Assembly: GCA_033980235.1 (NCBI GenBank)
Contig: CM067067.1
Span: 19,287,239-19,351,238 of the forward strand
Direction: 5' to 3'
Source: Diadema setosum
Taxonomy: Eukaryota > Echinodermata > Echinoidea > Diadematoida > Diadematidae
Length of the DNA: 64,000 bases
Part shown: piece by piece, positions 24,154 to 35,404 of the stretch
How the letters are laid out: each line of letters opens with the position of its first letter
Numbering within the stretch: position 1 is the first letter of the stretch
Notes under the pieces: generated by a model
Database searches by the model: none
What the model was told of the DNA's origin: nothing
The model's input: only the letters and a program-made list of their open reading frames with translations
Position numbers and translations under genes: made by a program

Positions 24154-24448
24154 GAGATATCGTCGGCGTTTTCACGAACTGACGCTATTTCGATTTTGGT
24201 CAAAATTTTCAAAATCGAGATATTGGTACCAAATGAAAGTGCTTTCAAAACTCTACCAAATCCCAAAATTTTAGATCACAAAAGTAATTATTCTTAATTT
24301 TATCAAAGAAAGAAAAAAACGACGGTACTCGAAATATCGAGAAATTGAGAAAAACGAGTTTCACGAACCGACGCACGAAAGATACGCCGGTTCGTAAAAC
24401 CCGAATTGCTACGGTGAAGAGCAATGCGGGTTTCACGAACCGTCGCAG
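24154..24448 (+). mobile_element. ACGAACCGACGC hairpin element, copy 1
   Basis: It begins ATATCGTCGGCGTTTTCACG and GACGCTATTTCG, and the right half holds TTCACGAACCGACGC, GCCGGTTCGTAAA and TTCACGAACCGTCGC, i.e. three more copies of a 12-base core in both orientations. The same arrangement occurs inverted at 31,041-31,452. It has no coding capacity and no similarity to a family I recognise. Confidence 0.7.
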
Positions 24449-24959
24449 TTGCATTACTTTGAGCTTTGTTCAACTTACTGGCCTAGAATTAGGTTTTGGC
24501 CCTAATCCAGATCTCAGAGTGAGAACCAAGCCTTCTGAAAGATGAATGACGGCCTAAGCCAGCCCACTGTCCACGAGTGAAGTGAATGGTAAGCTATAAT
24601 CCTATTAAAATCATGCTCAAAATAACAGTTTCAGTTGGACTACCATAACCATTAATTACGGTAGTGTGTAGTCCCATGTATTCAATCGCGTGATGCTTAT
24701 GAAGCCTAGTCTGTAAACGCCATACAATTTCAAATTAGATCCCAAATCATATTATTTATTGTTTCTTTTCAACTTATGTCGTTAGACGTTACTTCTGAGA
24801 CTACTGAGTACTATAGTCGTAACGTCTGTGTGCAAGACATGCAGATTGCAAGATTTCAAAGTCTCGAAGACACTAAAACTAGCCTTGACTTTTGAGTTGA
24901 AAATGAAATCATGAGATTGACAAAGTAGGCGTACTAAACTAAAAAAAAAATAAATTAAA

Positions 24960-26180
24960 AGTCTAACAGTAAAACTCAAAGGAAGAGTAAAGAATAAAGT
25001 TAGACATAGACTTTTACTTTCAAGTCTAACTATTAAGTCTAAGTTAAGACTTTACTTGTAATACCAGTTACTAAAACTAAGATCAGCTGCAGTCTAAGAC
25101 CAAGTCAAATTAACACAGTTCAGAGCCATACCGGTAGTCTAGCTCTAGATCTACATCTAGACTAGTGGTAATAGTAGGTAGAGTCCACCCATTTTTTCCC
25201 CCAATCTTTACTGGTCCATTCCTGAAAAAGTTACTGGTCAGTGTCCAACAGTGATTTTTCCTGCTCAGGGACCGTCGGACCAGTGCCAGTGTGCAGCGTT
25301 AGTGTAGATGTCATCTATGACAGTATGTGGTCTAGTGATACTACCTAAACACTACGAGTACTCTACAGGTTAGGTGGCTTTCCTGTACAGTGCAGTGTTA
25401 AAGTATACTTGTGAATTCAGCCCTAGTACCGTACTGTGTGTAGTGTATGTCTAACATTAGTTCGAGTGGAGTACCTAAGCACAGCGGTGGGGCTTTTTTC
25501 CCCTAAAACTTGTGAATGTGGCCCAACCAAATGGCGTTTGTATATTTACGCTTGATTGATAGTGATACAGTGGCGCTGTCGATTTCCACAGCAGCCATAC
25601 ATAATCTTTTGTCCTTTCTTCTTTCCTTTTTTCCCCTTTGTTCTTTCACTCTTTTTATTCTTGGAATCGAAGGACTTCCTAAGAAATGTCCCTCGACTGA
25701 TTTAACCAGGACTCTTGAGTCCTGGTAAACCTAACCTTACCGAGTAACCGTTAACGTTTGTTAGGCCTAACATAACAGTAACACTGACTTAGCCCTGTAT
25801 TGACTTTGTCTTTGGCCGACTTACTGAGATGGCGAGTCTCACTCTGTAACGTTAGTCTAAACGTAGTCGCTAGATCTGTCAGTGTCAGTGTCACCGGTTA
25901 TTGTATATGGTGCCATCTCTAACGTACTTTAACAAGTTGATGTTAGTTATCTATGTCAACTTACTGATTTAGTAATAGTGGTACTGTCATCCTGTTGGAC
26001 ATCGCCGAAATATCATCCGTGACGTGTTAATTTCGTGTCACAAAGACAAAAGTTGCCAAGATCTAATAGTATTAGATGTCTAGATTTAGATGTAGTCTAG
26101 ATCTAAGTAATATGAAATCTGTGTAACTTAAAAGTGAAAGGTCTAGACTTCACTTAGTCTATAATTAGACCAGACATTCA
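24960..26180. other. Stretch enriched in GTCTA/TCTAGA words, no recognised gene
   Basis: The words AGTCTA, GTCTAA and TCTAGATCTA recur throughout (for example around 24,960, 25,020-25,040, 25,137-25,165, 26,057-26,105 and 26,143-26,165). It may be a decayed tandem repeat. A GCTGCAC-ended element relic lies at 25,183-25,298. A short plus-strand frame at 25,516-25,728 is open, but its splice phase does not fit the downstream exon candidate. Confidence 0.45.
25183..25298 (+). mobile_element. Non-autonomous element with GCTGCAC ends, copy 2 (partial)
   Basis: It shares ATTTTTTCCCCCAATC, TTTACTGGTC, CCTGAAAAAGTTACTGGTC and CAGTGTGCAGC with the copy at 8,405; the left end is eroded. Confidence 0.6.
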
Positions 26181-26891
26181 TGAGGCAAATGCCTATTTAG
26201 TAGATCTATTCTTATTCTATTTTAATGTCAATTCCTGCTAACTCGCCACGTGTTATTCCTAAGGCCAAGGACTTCCGGGTTAGTGATTTTTTTTTGATAA
26301 ATACCAAACAGCAGACGTGTTTCATTTGCATTCTTGCACAGACTTCATGAAAATATGTGCAGTATCAAAGAAATATGATGCACATGACAATGCCACTGTT
26401 TTATAGCTGAATGGTTAATACCTTTAAAAGCTGAATGATAATGTAGAGTCTAGGTCTAATTAAGATGATACAGTCTCTGATAAGAAACAGGTTTGATTGT
26501 CGTAGACTGTTTCCCAAATGCAGGTAGTAATATTCAGCTACTTCAATGCAATGCCTTGTTTACAAGTACATGTAGATTTATATTCATGTGAATGATAATT
26601 CAATTTCTACATGAGACTTACTAAGTGCTAGACATAAGATCTTGCATCATTAAAATGTGTAAATGACGAGACAATTTGAATATGGATCAAAGACAAACAG
26701 CAGTATATTTTGACATTCTTTGATCCTGCATAGGCCTACCATTTTGTTTTATGTTTAATATAAATAGAGCAAAATAATTTCAACTTCAGTTTTGTTGGCT
26801 GATTTTTTTTTCTTCTCAAAATTAAAGTTGTATCTTGTACCATGATGTTTGATTTTAATCAAAAGTTCTTAATTTCTTTCTTTTCTTTCAG

Positions 26892-26989
26892 ATGACTGGT
26901 GCCATGTAGTAGCGAAGAACTGGACTGTCTCAGAAAAGAAAAGAAAAAGTACAGGGTCGTGTACATCATCAACGGATGTGAATACAATG
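26892..26989 (+). CDS. Exon-like segment 2 of the candidate nested plus-strand gene
   Basis: The acceptor tttctttcttttctttcag precedes 98 nt that are open in one frame only: DWCHVVAKNWTVSEKKRKST, then GSCTSSTDVNTM, before the donor ATG|gtaatt. The open frame needs one base from the preceding exon, and the segment at 22,574-22,667 ends with exactly one spare base (G|AT gives Asp). No family is recognised. The Lys/Arg cluster EKKRKS could be a nuclear signal (inference). Confidence 0.4.
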
Positions 26990-27431
26990 GTAATTAGAGT
27001 CTAGGTCTAATCAAGATGTTAAAGTCTCTGATAATAAAGAAGTTTGATTGTCGTAGACCGTTTCCCAAATGCAGTTAGTAATATTCAGCTTTTTCAAAGC
27101 AATGCCTTATTTACAAGGACATGTAGATTTATTCATGTGAATGATAATTTAATTTCTACATGAGACTTACTAAGTGCTAGACATAAGATCTTGCATCATT
27201 AAAATATATAAAAGGCGAGACCATTTGAATATGCATCAAAGACGAACAGCAGTATTTTTTGACATTCTTTGATCCTGTATACCATTTTGTTTTATGTTTA
27301 ATATAAATAGAGCAAAATGATTTCAACTACAGCTTAGTTGGCTGATTTCTTTTTCTCAAAATGAAAGTTGTATCTTGTATCATGATGTTTGATTTTAATC
27401 GAAAGTTCTTAATTTCTGTTTTTTCTTTCAC

Positions 27432-27530
27432 ATGACTGATGCCATGCAGTAGCGAAGAGCTGGACTGTTTCAGAGAAGAAAAAAAGTACAGCATCGTGCT
27501 TATCATCAAGGAATGTGAATACAATGGCTT
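27432..27530 (+). pseudogene. Broken duplicate of exon-like segment 2
   Basis: In the second tandem unit the acceptor CAG has become CAC, an in-frame TGA follows the first codons (GAC TGA), internal bases are deleted near the lysine run, and the donor GGTAAT has become GGCTTA. A polyadenylation-like AATAAA lies downstream at about 27,812, followed by GT-rich sequence. Confidence 0.55.
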
Positions 27531-27807
27531 AGGAAAGAAGACAATCTACAGATAGGATAGAAGGGAGAACTTGGGATAAAGGGCGACAACATAAGGACGG
27601 TATATCTACATTAAAATGTGATTGTAAAGTGGAAACATGAAAGAAGATTCTAAGATTGAAGGTGAAAACATGCATTCCATTCTGTGATGTCGTAATTACA
27701 ATTTTGCTACACTTTAATAACACTACTGAGAGACATTTATATCAAGGCAAGCTTCATGTGGATGTGGAATGTTAGATTTTCTTTAAGTGTTCATTGGTAT
27801 GTATTTC

Positions 27808-27840
27808 ATGATAATAAATCTTGAAGGTTTTGTGTGGTAA
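27808..27840 (+). promoter_or_regulatory. Possible polyadenylation signal for the nested plus-strand transcript
   Basis: AATAAA is followed within 25 bases by GTTTTGTGTGGT. Isolated AATAAA words are common in AT-rich DNA, so this is weak support. Confidence 0.25.
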
Positions 27841-28790
27841 TCATAACCTTGTGATACATCTTGATAAATTTCTAAGTGCACATTGGCAATATTCAGATGA
27901 TGCTGTAATCAGATGAAGTTAGATGGTTGAATAATCATTGCATAGTTGTAATAGTTATCGACTGAGGATTAACATGCCCTTCACTGATTTATTTTTCGTA
28001 AATGGTGATAATTGCGAGAGTCAATCTAAATTGTCGGGGGCATAACCAAATGTGTCACACTGTCAAAATGTGTATATCAGAAACTTTTAGCTCGCTGTAC
28101 GAATTTTCACAGAAAACAGATTTATGAGAGTCACAAATGGTAGCTTAGACCCATTAACAAAAAGTTCCAGCTTCATCTTCAACCATGTTCATGATACATG
28201 TTCATCTACATTTTGCAAACATTCTGAATGTTGATTGAGACATGTTATACATGTATGTATTTTTATGAAATTAATGCAACAAATAATCAATATGCATCTC
28301 TGCTAGATGATAATATTAATCCAGTTAATGACATGCCAAACTCACCTCAAACTGTAATTCATTCTATTCTCCTTTATTCTTTTATTTATTATTTTGTTGT
28401 CTTCAACCCACTTTGAATGTGTTACGTATGATTCTTATAAACATGGGAAATGCACTCCATATAACTGATAGGACTTATAACAAATTGACATAATCATTCA
28501 ACCATCACTAGACAGTTCTGTTATGAGATGTTCTTTATTTAACTAAAATTGTAAATTATGATACGTGTATGCTCCCATGCAAACTCACAACAAAATACAG
28601 AAATATGATTTCTTTTAATAATAATTCATTATGTCTCTAAATGTACAATTAAAGAAAGTGATTACAAAAAGGATGTCAAACATTGTATATTAAAATAATA
28701 GATTATTCATTTGTCTCCATCCGTAGTAACACATGCAACTGCAGTGTGCAGTTTGTGGGCTGCTGTGAAAAAAAAAAAAAAAAAATCACA

Positions 28791-28845
28791 GGCAGCCCAA
28801 GCGGGATTCGAACCCACGACCTCCGGAGTACTAGACCAGCACCAT
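28791..28845 (-). pseudogene. tRNA 3'-half fragment (tRNA-Thr(AGT)-like), probably SINE-derived
   Basis: On the minus strand GGTCGTGGGTTCGAATCCCG forms a proper T arm with a B box, preceded by an anticodon-arm-like CTGGTCTAGTACTCCGG whose loop would read AGT. The D arm and 5' acceptor strand are missing, so it is not a functional tRNA. A poly-T run follows the 3' end. Confidence 0.6.
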
Positions 28846-31040
28846 AGACATGAATGATTAAATATAGAAGGGCTTGGGGGCGCTTCGAAGTTAACTGCTC
28901 TTATTAAATATGCACATGTCATTTGCAACTCGACTAAAGATGATTAAACGCACTGAAATTCTTACTTTAGATAATATTCATAATCTGTTTTTTTTTTCTT
29001 TAATAGCTTGGGATGTACACTGTATCGGTCTACATTTCGCCTACAATATGGAATTCTTTACTTCGAGACGTTTGTTTTTTACAAAAGAAAATTAAGAGTC
29101 CTTTAAAGGTGCTGTAGAACAGTGGCGTGTTTTTTTTTTTTTTTGGGGGGGGGGGGAGGGGAGTCAAATTAGCCTTGGCCCCTCTCCACCGTCCTTCCCC
29201 CCCCCCCCCCCCCTTTGGCTGCATTTTTTTTTTAGTCATCACATGAAAATTCGTCTGCATCCACCCCGTAGTTTTGCTGATGACCTTTCTTTTTAATTAT
29301 CTTAACCACACACAATTTTGGCCGAATTTCCCCACCCCTCTTGTGAATTTGCTAGCACATGTGTTTATAGTACTGGTGGATTAAGGATTCGGAGGGGGGG
29401 GGGGGGGTCGGCCAAAATTTCTCTTTTCTCATATGTAACAAGCCTACGGGGCGAAAGGCTGATATTATGGGCTTTCTACACACATTTTTAGATGCTAATT
29501 ATTGGTTAATATGAGCACGATCATTTATGTTGTGATTAATTTGTTTCCTTTTCATATATGTATGACTTCTATTAGAGACTTAATTGGCTTGGCACTCCTT
29601 ACATCGACCTATTTCAGACACCCATTTCCTTCTCTCTCTCGCTTTTTCTCTACTGTCCTGTGAATAGTGTAACTACATGTACATGCAGTACCTCTTCTCT
29701 TTTGTATGATATACATCAAGTTTCCATCTGAGCATAATGTGTGTTGCAGCACTCTCAAGCTTCATGCATATGCAGCAACATCTTTTTATGTTCATATACA
29801 TAATTATGCTTGATATATTAATTTGAGAATGTTATTCTTTCTTTTGTATATGTTCCGTCCGCACTCTATAGATGTAAATGTACATTGTAAGATTTGGTGC
29901 GCATGTTCGACCTGTGTTTCTCTTTTTGTGAACACACAAGAACTGATGTAATAATGAACTTGAATTACGCATATTCTTTAATATTGATTCCATCTCCATT
30001 TGCCATTAGATATTTATTGATTTATGGAGCTCTTCCACAATTGTTATCCTTCCCATTGTCATTACTCATCTCTGAATAATTCAAATTTGATACTTTATTG
30101 AGAACCTATGTTTCTTCGATTACATAATGTACCTCTTCAATATACACATGTATTGCTGCAAAAGGCATAATAAAACATGACCATTGTTATATATTTAAAA
30201 TGAAGCTTGAAATTCTGATAATTTTGATATTTATGTATTTTTAGGAGTTTATCAGTTTCGAAGAGTGCATGCAGGATGAGTTTTATGTTTTTATATGATC
30301 AAGTGCAGCTATCAAAGAATCTGTTGAGCAGGAAAGAGAAAGATGGAAAATGAGGAATTATGAGTGAATTCGCATGCAAGCCAAATGACAATAATGACAC
30401 CGATAAAAATTGTGACAAAGTAAAAGTCACAAATAATGTGGAATAATAAGAAATAAAGAAATTAATAGATTATTTCAGAGAAAGAAATAACAGAGTGCAT
30501 GAGTATGAAAGATGAGTAAATGCAAGTGATCATTACTGACTGGCACATCTTTTTCCCTATATTTAGCGGTATCCTTCATCTAAGAACAAACATTCATAAT
30601 CATTATGAAAGAAGTGAACTGAATTTGAATTAAAAATTATGTGAAAAATAAAGAAAGTAAGTTAAAAAAGTAAAAAAAAAAAACAGTAAAAAGTAAAAAA
30701 ATATGAAGCACAGTATACCGAGTACATATTAATTACCAAATGATAAATGTCCACATGCAAAAGTGTTGAATAGTATATCCACACAAAAAAGGAGGGGGGA
30801 GGGCAAAGAAATCTTTGGAGCGATCAACGACAGCTCTAATAACAATGCTAAATGAAGATGAAAACAAGGACAACACGCTTTTTAGAACAATTAAGAGAAA
30901 CTGGCTTATATTATCATCTTAATTATCACCTAATGTATTACAATCATCACAATAATCATTACATGACAATTGATTTCAATTAATAAGGTTATTGTTGATA
31001 AGCAGGTATAGCCCTAATAGTATTTGTATGTAAACACATA

Positions 31041-31452
31041 CGAAAATGAAATAGCGACGGTTCGTAAATACACGCGTATTGCACGTTACCTATTGTGCAG
31101 GCCGTACAGCGCGGGTCCCACGAACCGGCGTAATACAACTTACGTCGGTTCGTGGGACCCGCGCTTAAGTACATAACCTATGGTGCGCGCAAGAAACGAT
31201 GGATTTACGAACCGACGCAGTGAGTTTGAAGACAGAAATATCGTAATTCTTTTGAATTCACACTAAAATTACACTATGGATAGGAAGAACAACTTCCACT
31301 CTCATCACCCTGTCAAAATTTTCACACACAAGACAGGAAAAGTCATTGAAAACGTTGTCTAAAACTTGTGAGATCTTTAAACGCGATTTTCTCAGAATTG
31401 CATTTTCGCTCAAAAACGAAATAGCGTCGGTTCGTGGTAACACCGACGATAT
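31041..31452 (-). mobile_element. ACGAACCGACGC hairpin element, copy 2
   Basis: Read on the minus strand it begins ATATCGTCGGTGTTACCACG and GACGCTATTTCG like copy 1. The distal half (31,051-31,218) is a nested palindrome. Inner arms at 31,109-31,133 and 31,140-31,164 are 25 bases each with one mismatch and a 6-base loop. Outer arms GCGACGGTTCGTAAAT (31,053) and ATTTACGAACCGACGC (31,203) also pair. No coding capacity. Confidence 0.75.
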
Positions 31453-31675
31453 GATTGCTGGGGGGGGGGGGCAGTGAGAGCAGGGAGCACACCGAAAGAG
31501 AGATTTCCCATATACATGAGTGCATGGCTTCAGATCTAGCCATTAATAGGTAGGGACAAATGCCTTTTCTGACTCATTCCATCCAGTACATTGTACGTTA
31601 TGATACCAGGTAGGGACATATTGTATACATGTATAAACACATACATACACACAGAAACACACACACACACATAAA

Positions 31676-31687
31676 TATATATATATG

Positions 31688-31740
<53 letters not shown>
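31676..31740. repeat. AT dinucleotide microsatellite
   Basis: Mainly (AT)n with a few G/A interruptions, preceded by an AC-rich stretch (31,650-31,672). Tyrosine-isoleucine open frames across it are artefacts. Confidence 0.95.
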
Positions 31741-31742
<2 letters not shown>

Positions 31743-33565
31743 TGTATATATATTTCTGGATAAACCATACAACAATTCAAAACTAATGCTCAAAGAGATT
31801 GAGCAGTGTCTGACAAATGTTATCACACAATATCATACAGTACAATTTGTATATTGCATGCGAATGCAACAATTAGACCATGTTGCCCTGCAAACTCAGA
31901 AACCATACAAGAAATCTATTGAGACAGCAATCAGTCCTACATGTACATTCAAAATTGGTCGATGCACTTAAAAGCAGAGTGGTTGCAGGCAGTTGTACTC
32001 CGGTGGAAAGTTTACTCTCTTTGCTATTCGTGACAGAGCGGAGTTATGCCATAGTACAAAGTACTTGACTGCATGTCTTTGTTATCAACCACTGTGCAGG
32101 GATAGTTTATATTGCATGAGAGAAAGAGAGAGAGAGAGAATATTGTATACATAGAGCTGCACAGCCCACTCCAGCCACTGTGCAACATAATAATTTGCTA
32201 GCCACGCTGCCCAACCGCCCAGCACTGCCTGCGTAGTTACCACTATTACAAATGCAATAGTCAAGACCTAATTATTGGTTTTCTGATGTGGAGAATGAGA
32301 TATTCTTTTGCTGCATTCATCACACATCCTGGGTTGTCAAAGAATTTCTCCTCTCCCCCCCCCCCCCCCAATCACCTTATTACTTGGATAAGAATATACT
32401 GTACCAAGAGCATTTGCATAATTCTTGCTGGAATACAAAATTGCACGAATACAAAATTGCACGGTCCCCTTTCTGCTAGAGAAGCATGTTATTTTTTCAC
32501 TAGCACCATGAGCTCCAGATTATCTCACACACAAGAAACAATGGATTACGACCTATTCATTTACTTCAATAGAAAATAATTGCAATGAAAGTAATGCGGT
32601 AAACATCTTCTGTGACCCATGTAATAAATCTTAAAATTCATCTTACAAACTATCATTCGTGTTTGTAGTTTGATCCAATCCATTAATCTATTAGCTTTGC
32701 TTGTCTAATCCATTCATGCAATATGCAGCTGACAATCACATAAAATATCAGAAGAAAATCTGCTTTATAGATATGTGACTCAACCCACCATCCACTATTA
32801 AATCAGGCATCATATCCTGCAATTTCATATTTTCTCAAGTTGATCAACACGTTTGTAATTGTAACGATACTGATTTCCTCTCGTCTTACATTTGCAAAAG
32901 TTAAGGGAATAGAAATATATCATAATACAAAATATAATCATACATATGGAGGATTGTTAGGCTGTGTAAAAACCCACATATATTATATACCGTAGTTCAT
33001 GAGGGAAAAATATCTATAATGGTCTTGAACCAGACTAGTCTTCCCTTCCATCTTTACCATCTGGCACAAAGGGGGGGGGGGGGGATGATGAGAGGAGTAG
33101 AGCTGAGGACAGATTTTGATGAGTGAAAATGAAGAAATATGGCAACGGCATGACAGATAGGAGCCCAATCACCCCTGACAGGACTAAACAGAGTCGCCAA
33201 CTTTTTTTTTTTTCAGATCGTGCCAGCAGACGAACTAATATGACAAATCACTAATAAGAATGCCGAAGCATGGTTTTTGCTTCTTTCTGAGCAAATTTTC
33301 AATGAAATGCGGATGACAAATCCTGCCAATTCCACATGACTCAGAAACAGGACATACTATGCAATGTACTTCACATTTTGTCCTCCTCAGCTCTTTAATA
33401 GCTCAAACATGATTTACATCCCTCATGGCCTTTAGCCACTTTTATTTGGTATTTAAATACTTACTACAATTCAAAGTATATGAAAAAGAAAAGACACAAA
33501 CATACACAGCACAAATATTAATTTTCTTGATGTTTTGTGTGTATAATTGGCTCTTAGAAGGTTAC

Positions 33566-33706
33566 CAATGAAATCTATTTGCGATGGCTGACTTTTGCTC
33601 TTTTTCTTTGCCTCTACTGATGAGCTCAGTGTGCTACCCTTATCATCCGCACCACTTTCGCCCAAATGGTTGGACATCTTACCACTTGCTGACGTGTGGA
33701 ACATGA
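33566..33706 (-). CDS. TANC: Probable TANC exon inside the large intron, with two possible donors
   Basis: On the minus strand the acceptor tccttgtgtccag is followed by an open frame encoding MFHTSASGKMSNHLGESG, then an acidic, serine and lysine-rich stretch with VEAKKKSKSQPSQIDFI, and a donor ATTG|gtaacc. The exon is 141 nt, phase 1 on both sides, and fits between the 50.0 and 13.9 kb exons without a stop. A second donor, AGTG|gtaaga at 33,682/33,683, would give a 24-nt microexon in the same phase, and is the better match to consensus. The composition looks like the neighbouring TANC N-terminal exons. No family motif proves membership; phase, splice sites and composition are the evidence. 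Confidence 0.6.
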
Positions 33707-35404
33707 CTGGACACAAGGAACAAAATTGAATTACCCTGCTCATCCGTAAGATTGCTATCACGGTTTCACAAGGGCTTTGGCAATCCATGATTTTTCGAAA
33801 TATCTCAAACAGATTGAAAAGCTAACTGACATCATCCACAACAGATAGCAATCAATAGTAGTGCACTGACCAGAAACAATCTGTTGCTGGTTAGATTTTG
33901 CGGCAAACCAGAATTTTCTGTAGAACACTGCTCTATCTTGCAATTTCATTCCCCTTTGGTGCATAACATGTCTGGTTTATGCACACACACACACATGTAT
34001 GTTCACACAAGGGTAATAGGCGATGATAGGAGCTCGTCCCTCAAACTACGATGATTGTCCACGCAATTGGTAATCTTTCAAGCCTCAAATTTAGAGCAAG
34101 AGTCCCACTCTATGATTAAACCCCCAAACCGAAAGTGCCACGATGACCCCAGTACTACGGTCAACACAACACACAAAAACATACACTCTGCACCTGCAGT
34201 AAACTCCCTGATGATACTGTAGTGTACTTCACACACATGTACTGTATATTACATTCTAGAGGTTGACACGGAAGCTATAGGCCACGAAAAAAATCGTAAG
34301 AATAACTGCAGACTTGAAATGTGGTATTTCTACACTTCACATACATTTTGTGGGGACATCTTGCAACGAGAAAGCTCATTGCACATGAATTATGATGGAT
34401 TTCTGTCACATTCGCTTCCCTTCGCACCTCCCACGGACCCATGCAGCATACGTGTGTATGTGTAGCCAGCCTGCCAGGCTACTATCAGTATAATACTAAT
34501 AGTTAAAGCTGCGTGCAGCTGACTGCTGCGGCACATGCTGTGCACGTATATGTACCTGTAAACTTGCGATTTCTCTCTAGTGCTGTAACTTTATGCTTTC
34601 TGGCTGCAATGTGAATGGAAAGTACATTGTATAACACATAAATACTGCAGTTTCAATATCGCAATATATTTGCCGATGAGAATGAGTCCAATATATGTAG
34701 GTCAGGGAGTGCCTGGAAGGCTCTCTCACTGCAGAACCTACACACACACACACACACCTTTTTCCATCTCCCAAGATGAAACCACAAAGGCATCCAATTT
34801 ACGACAAGCAATGACCATCTGCTTATGTTTTTCAACAACACACATGAACTCTTTCAATATTAAACATGGAAATGGAAATGGTGTCTAAATGCACACTCAA
34901 ATGCCTACTATTTTTTTTTTTTTTGGGGGGGGGGTCTACAAATATCTCCTAACTTGCACGTTTGTTTGCATTTTTCCAACCTTATTAAGCAATTATGGAA
35001 TTCTGACAATTCATGCACTTTTTGTAATTTCCCTTTAAAGGTGTTCATGGTTTTATCATATGCATCAAAATAATGTAGATGAGATAAACAGGATTGTATT
35101 CACATAACCTTCAAAAGCCTGCGCTTCTTTTGTGTGATCTGAGGAACTAATGGTGTGGGGGAAGGGATCCACATGCCTGCCAAAAACAGGAAACACTGCT
35201 CTTGCGTGAAATCACATGACCTTTTGACAGGACATTCCAGCATAAGTCATGAAACAATTAAACATATTTTCACCAAAAAAAGTGCATTATTCTGATACAA
35301 CTGTTATCGAAGCAGTTCACGTCCAGTCATGTTCATGCATTTTTTTTTATAAATATGATTTAGTAGTCAAGGCGCTAATTCCTGTAAGAGGCTTAATTAA
35401 GGAG

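Larger units (their letters stand above)
26440..27535 (+). repeat. Tandem duplication, two units of about 550 bp, each with an exon-like segment
   Basis: Unit 1 (about 26,440-26,993) and unit 2 (about 26,994-27,535) both begin AGAGTCTAGGTCTAAT and continue through TTTGATTGTCGTAGAC, TTTCCCAAATGCAG, CTACATGAGACTTACTAAG and ATTCTTTGATCCTG, to the exon-like block. Identity looks near 90% by eye. Unit 1 keeps splice sites around its exon; unit 2 has lost them. Confidence 0.9.
13948..33565 (-). other. Very large TANC intron, distal part
   Basis: About 19.6 kb without a recognised minus-strand exon. It contains many inverted-repeat elements (separate entries), T/G and A/C homopolymer compounds, a candidate plus-strand nested gene (22.5-27.0 kb) and stretches of apparently unique sequence, of which 15,240-15,480, 16,830-17,070, 18,290-18,740 and 23,040-23,470 are least repeat-like. 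Between 27,850 and 30,980 I see only AT-rich sequence, homopolymers and a tRNA-like fragment. Confidence 0.7.

Noticed and set aside
25516..25728. Plus-strand frame starting near ATGGCGTTTG with donor-like CCTG|gtaaac, considered as first exon of the nested gene
   Set aside because: Joining it to 26,892 in its own frame gives an immediate stop; there is no other support.
31536..31826. Three overlapping Tyr-Ile repeat frames
   Set aside because: Translations of the AT microsatellite.
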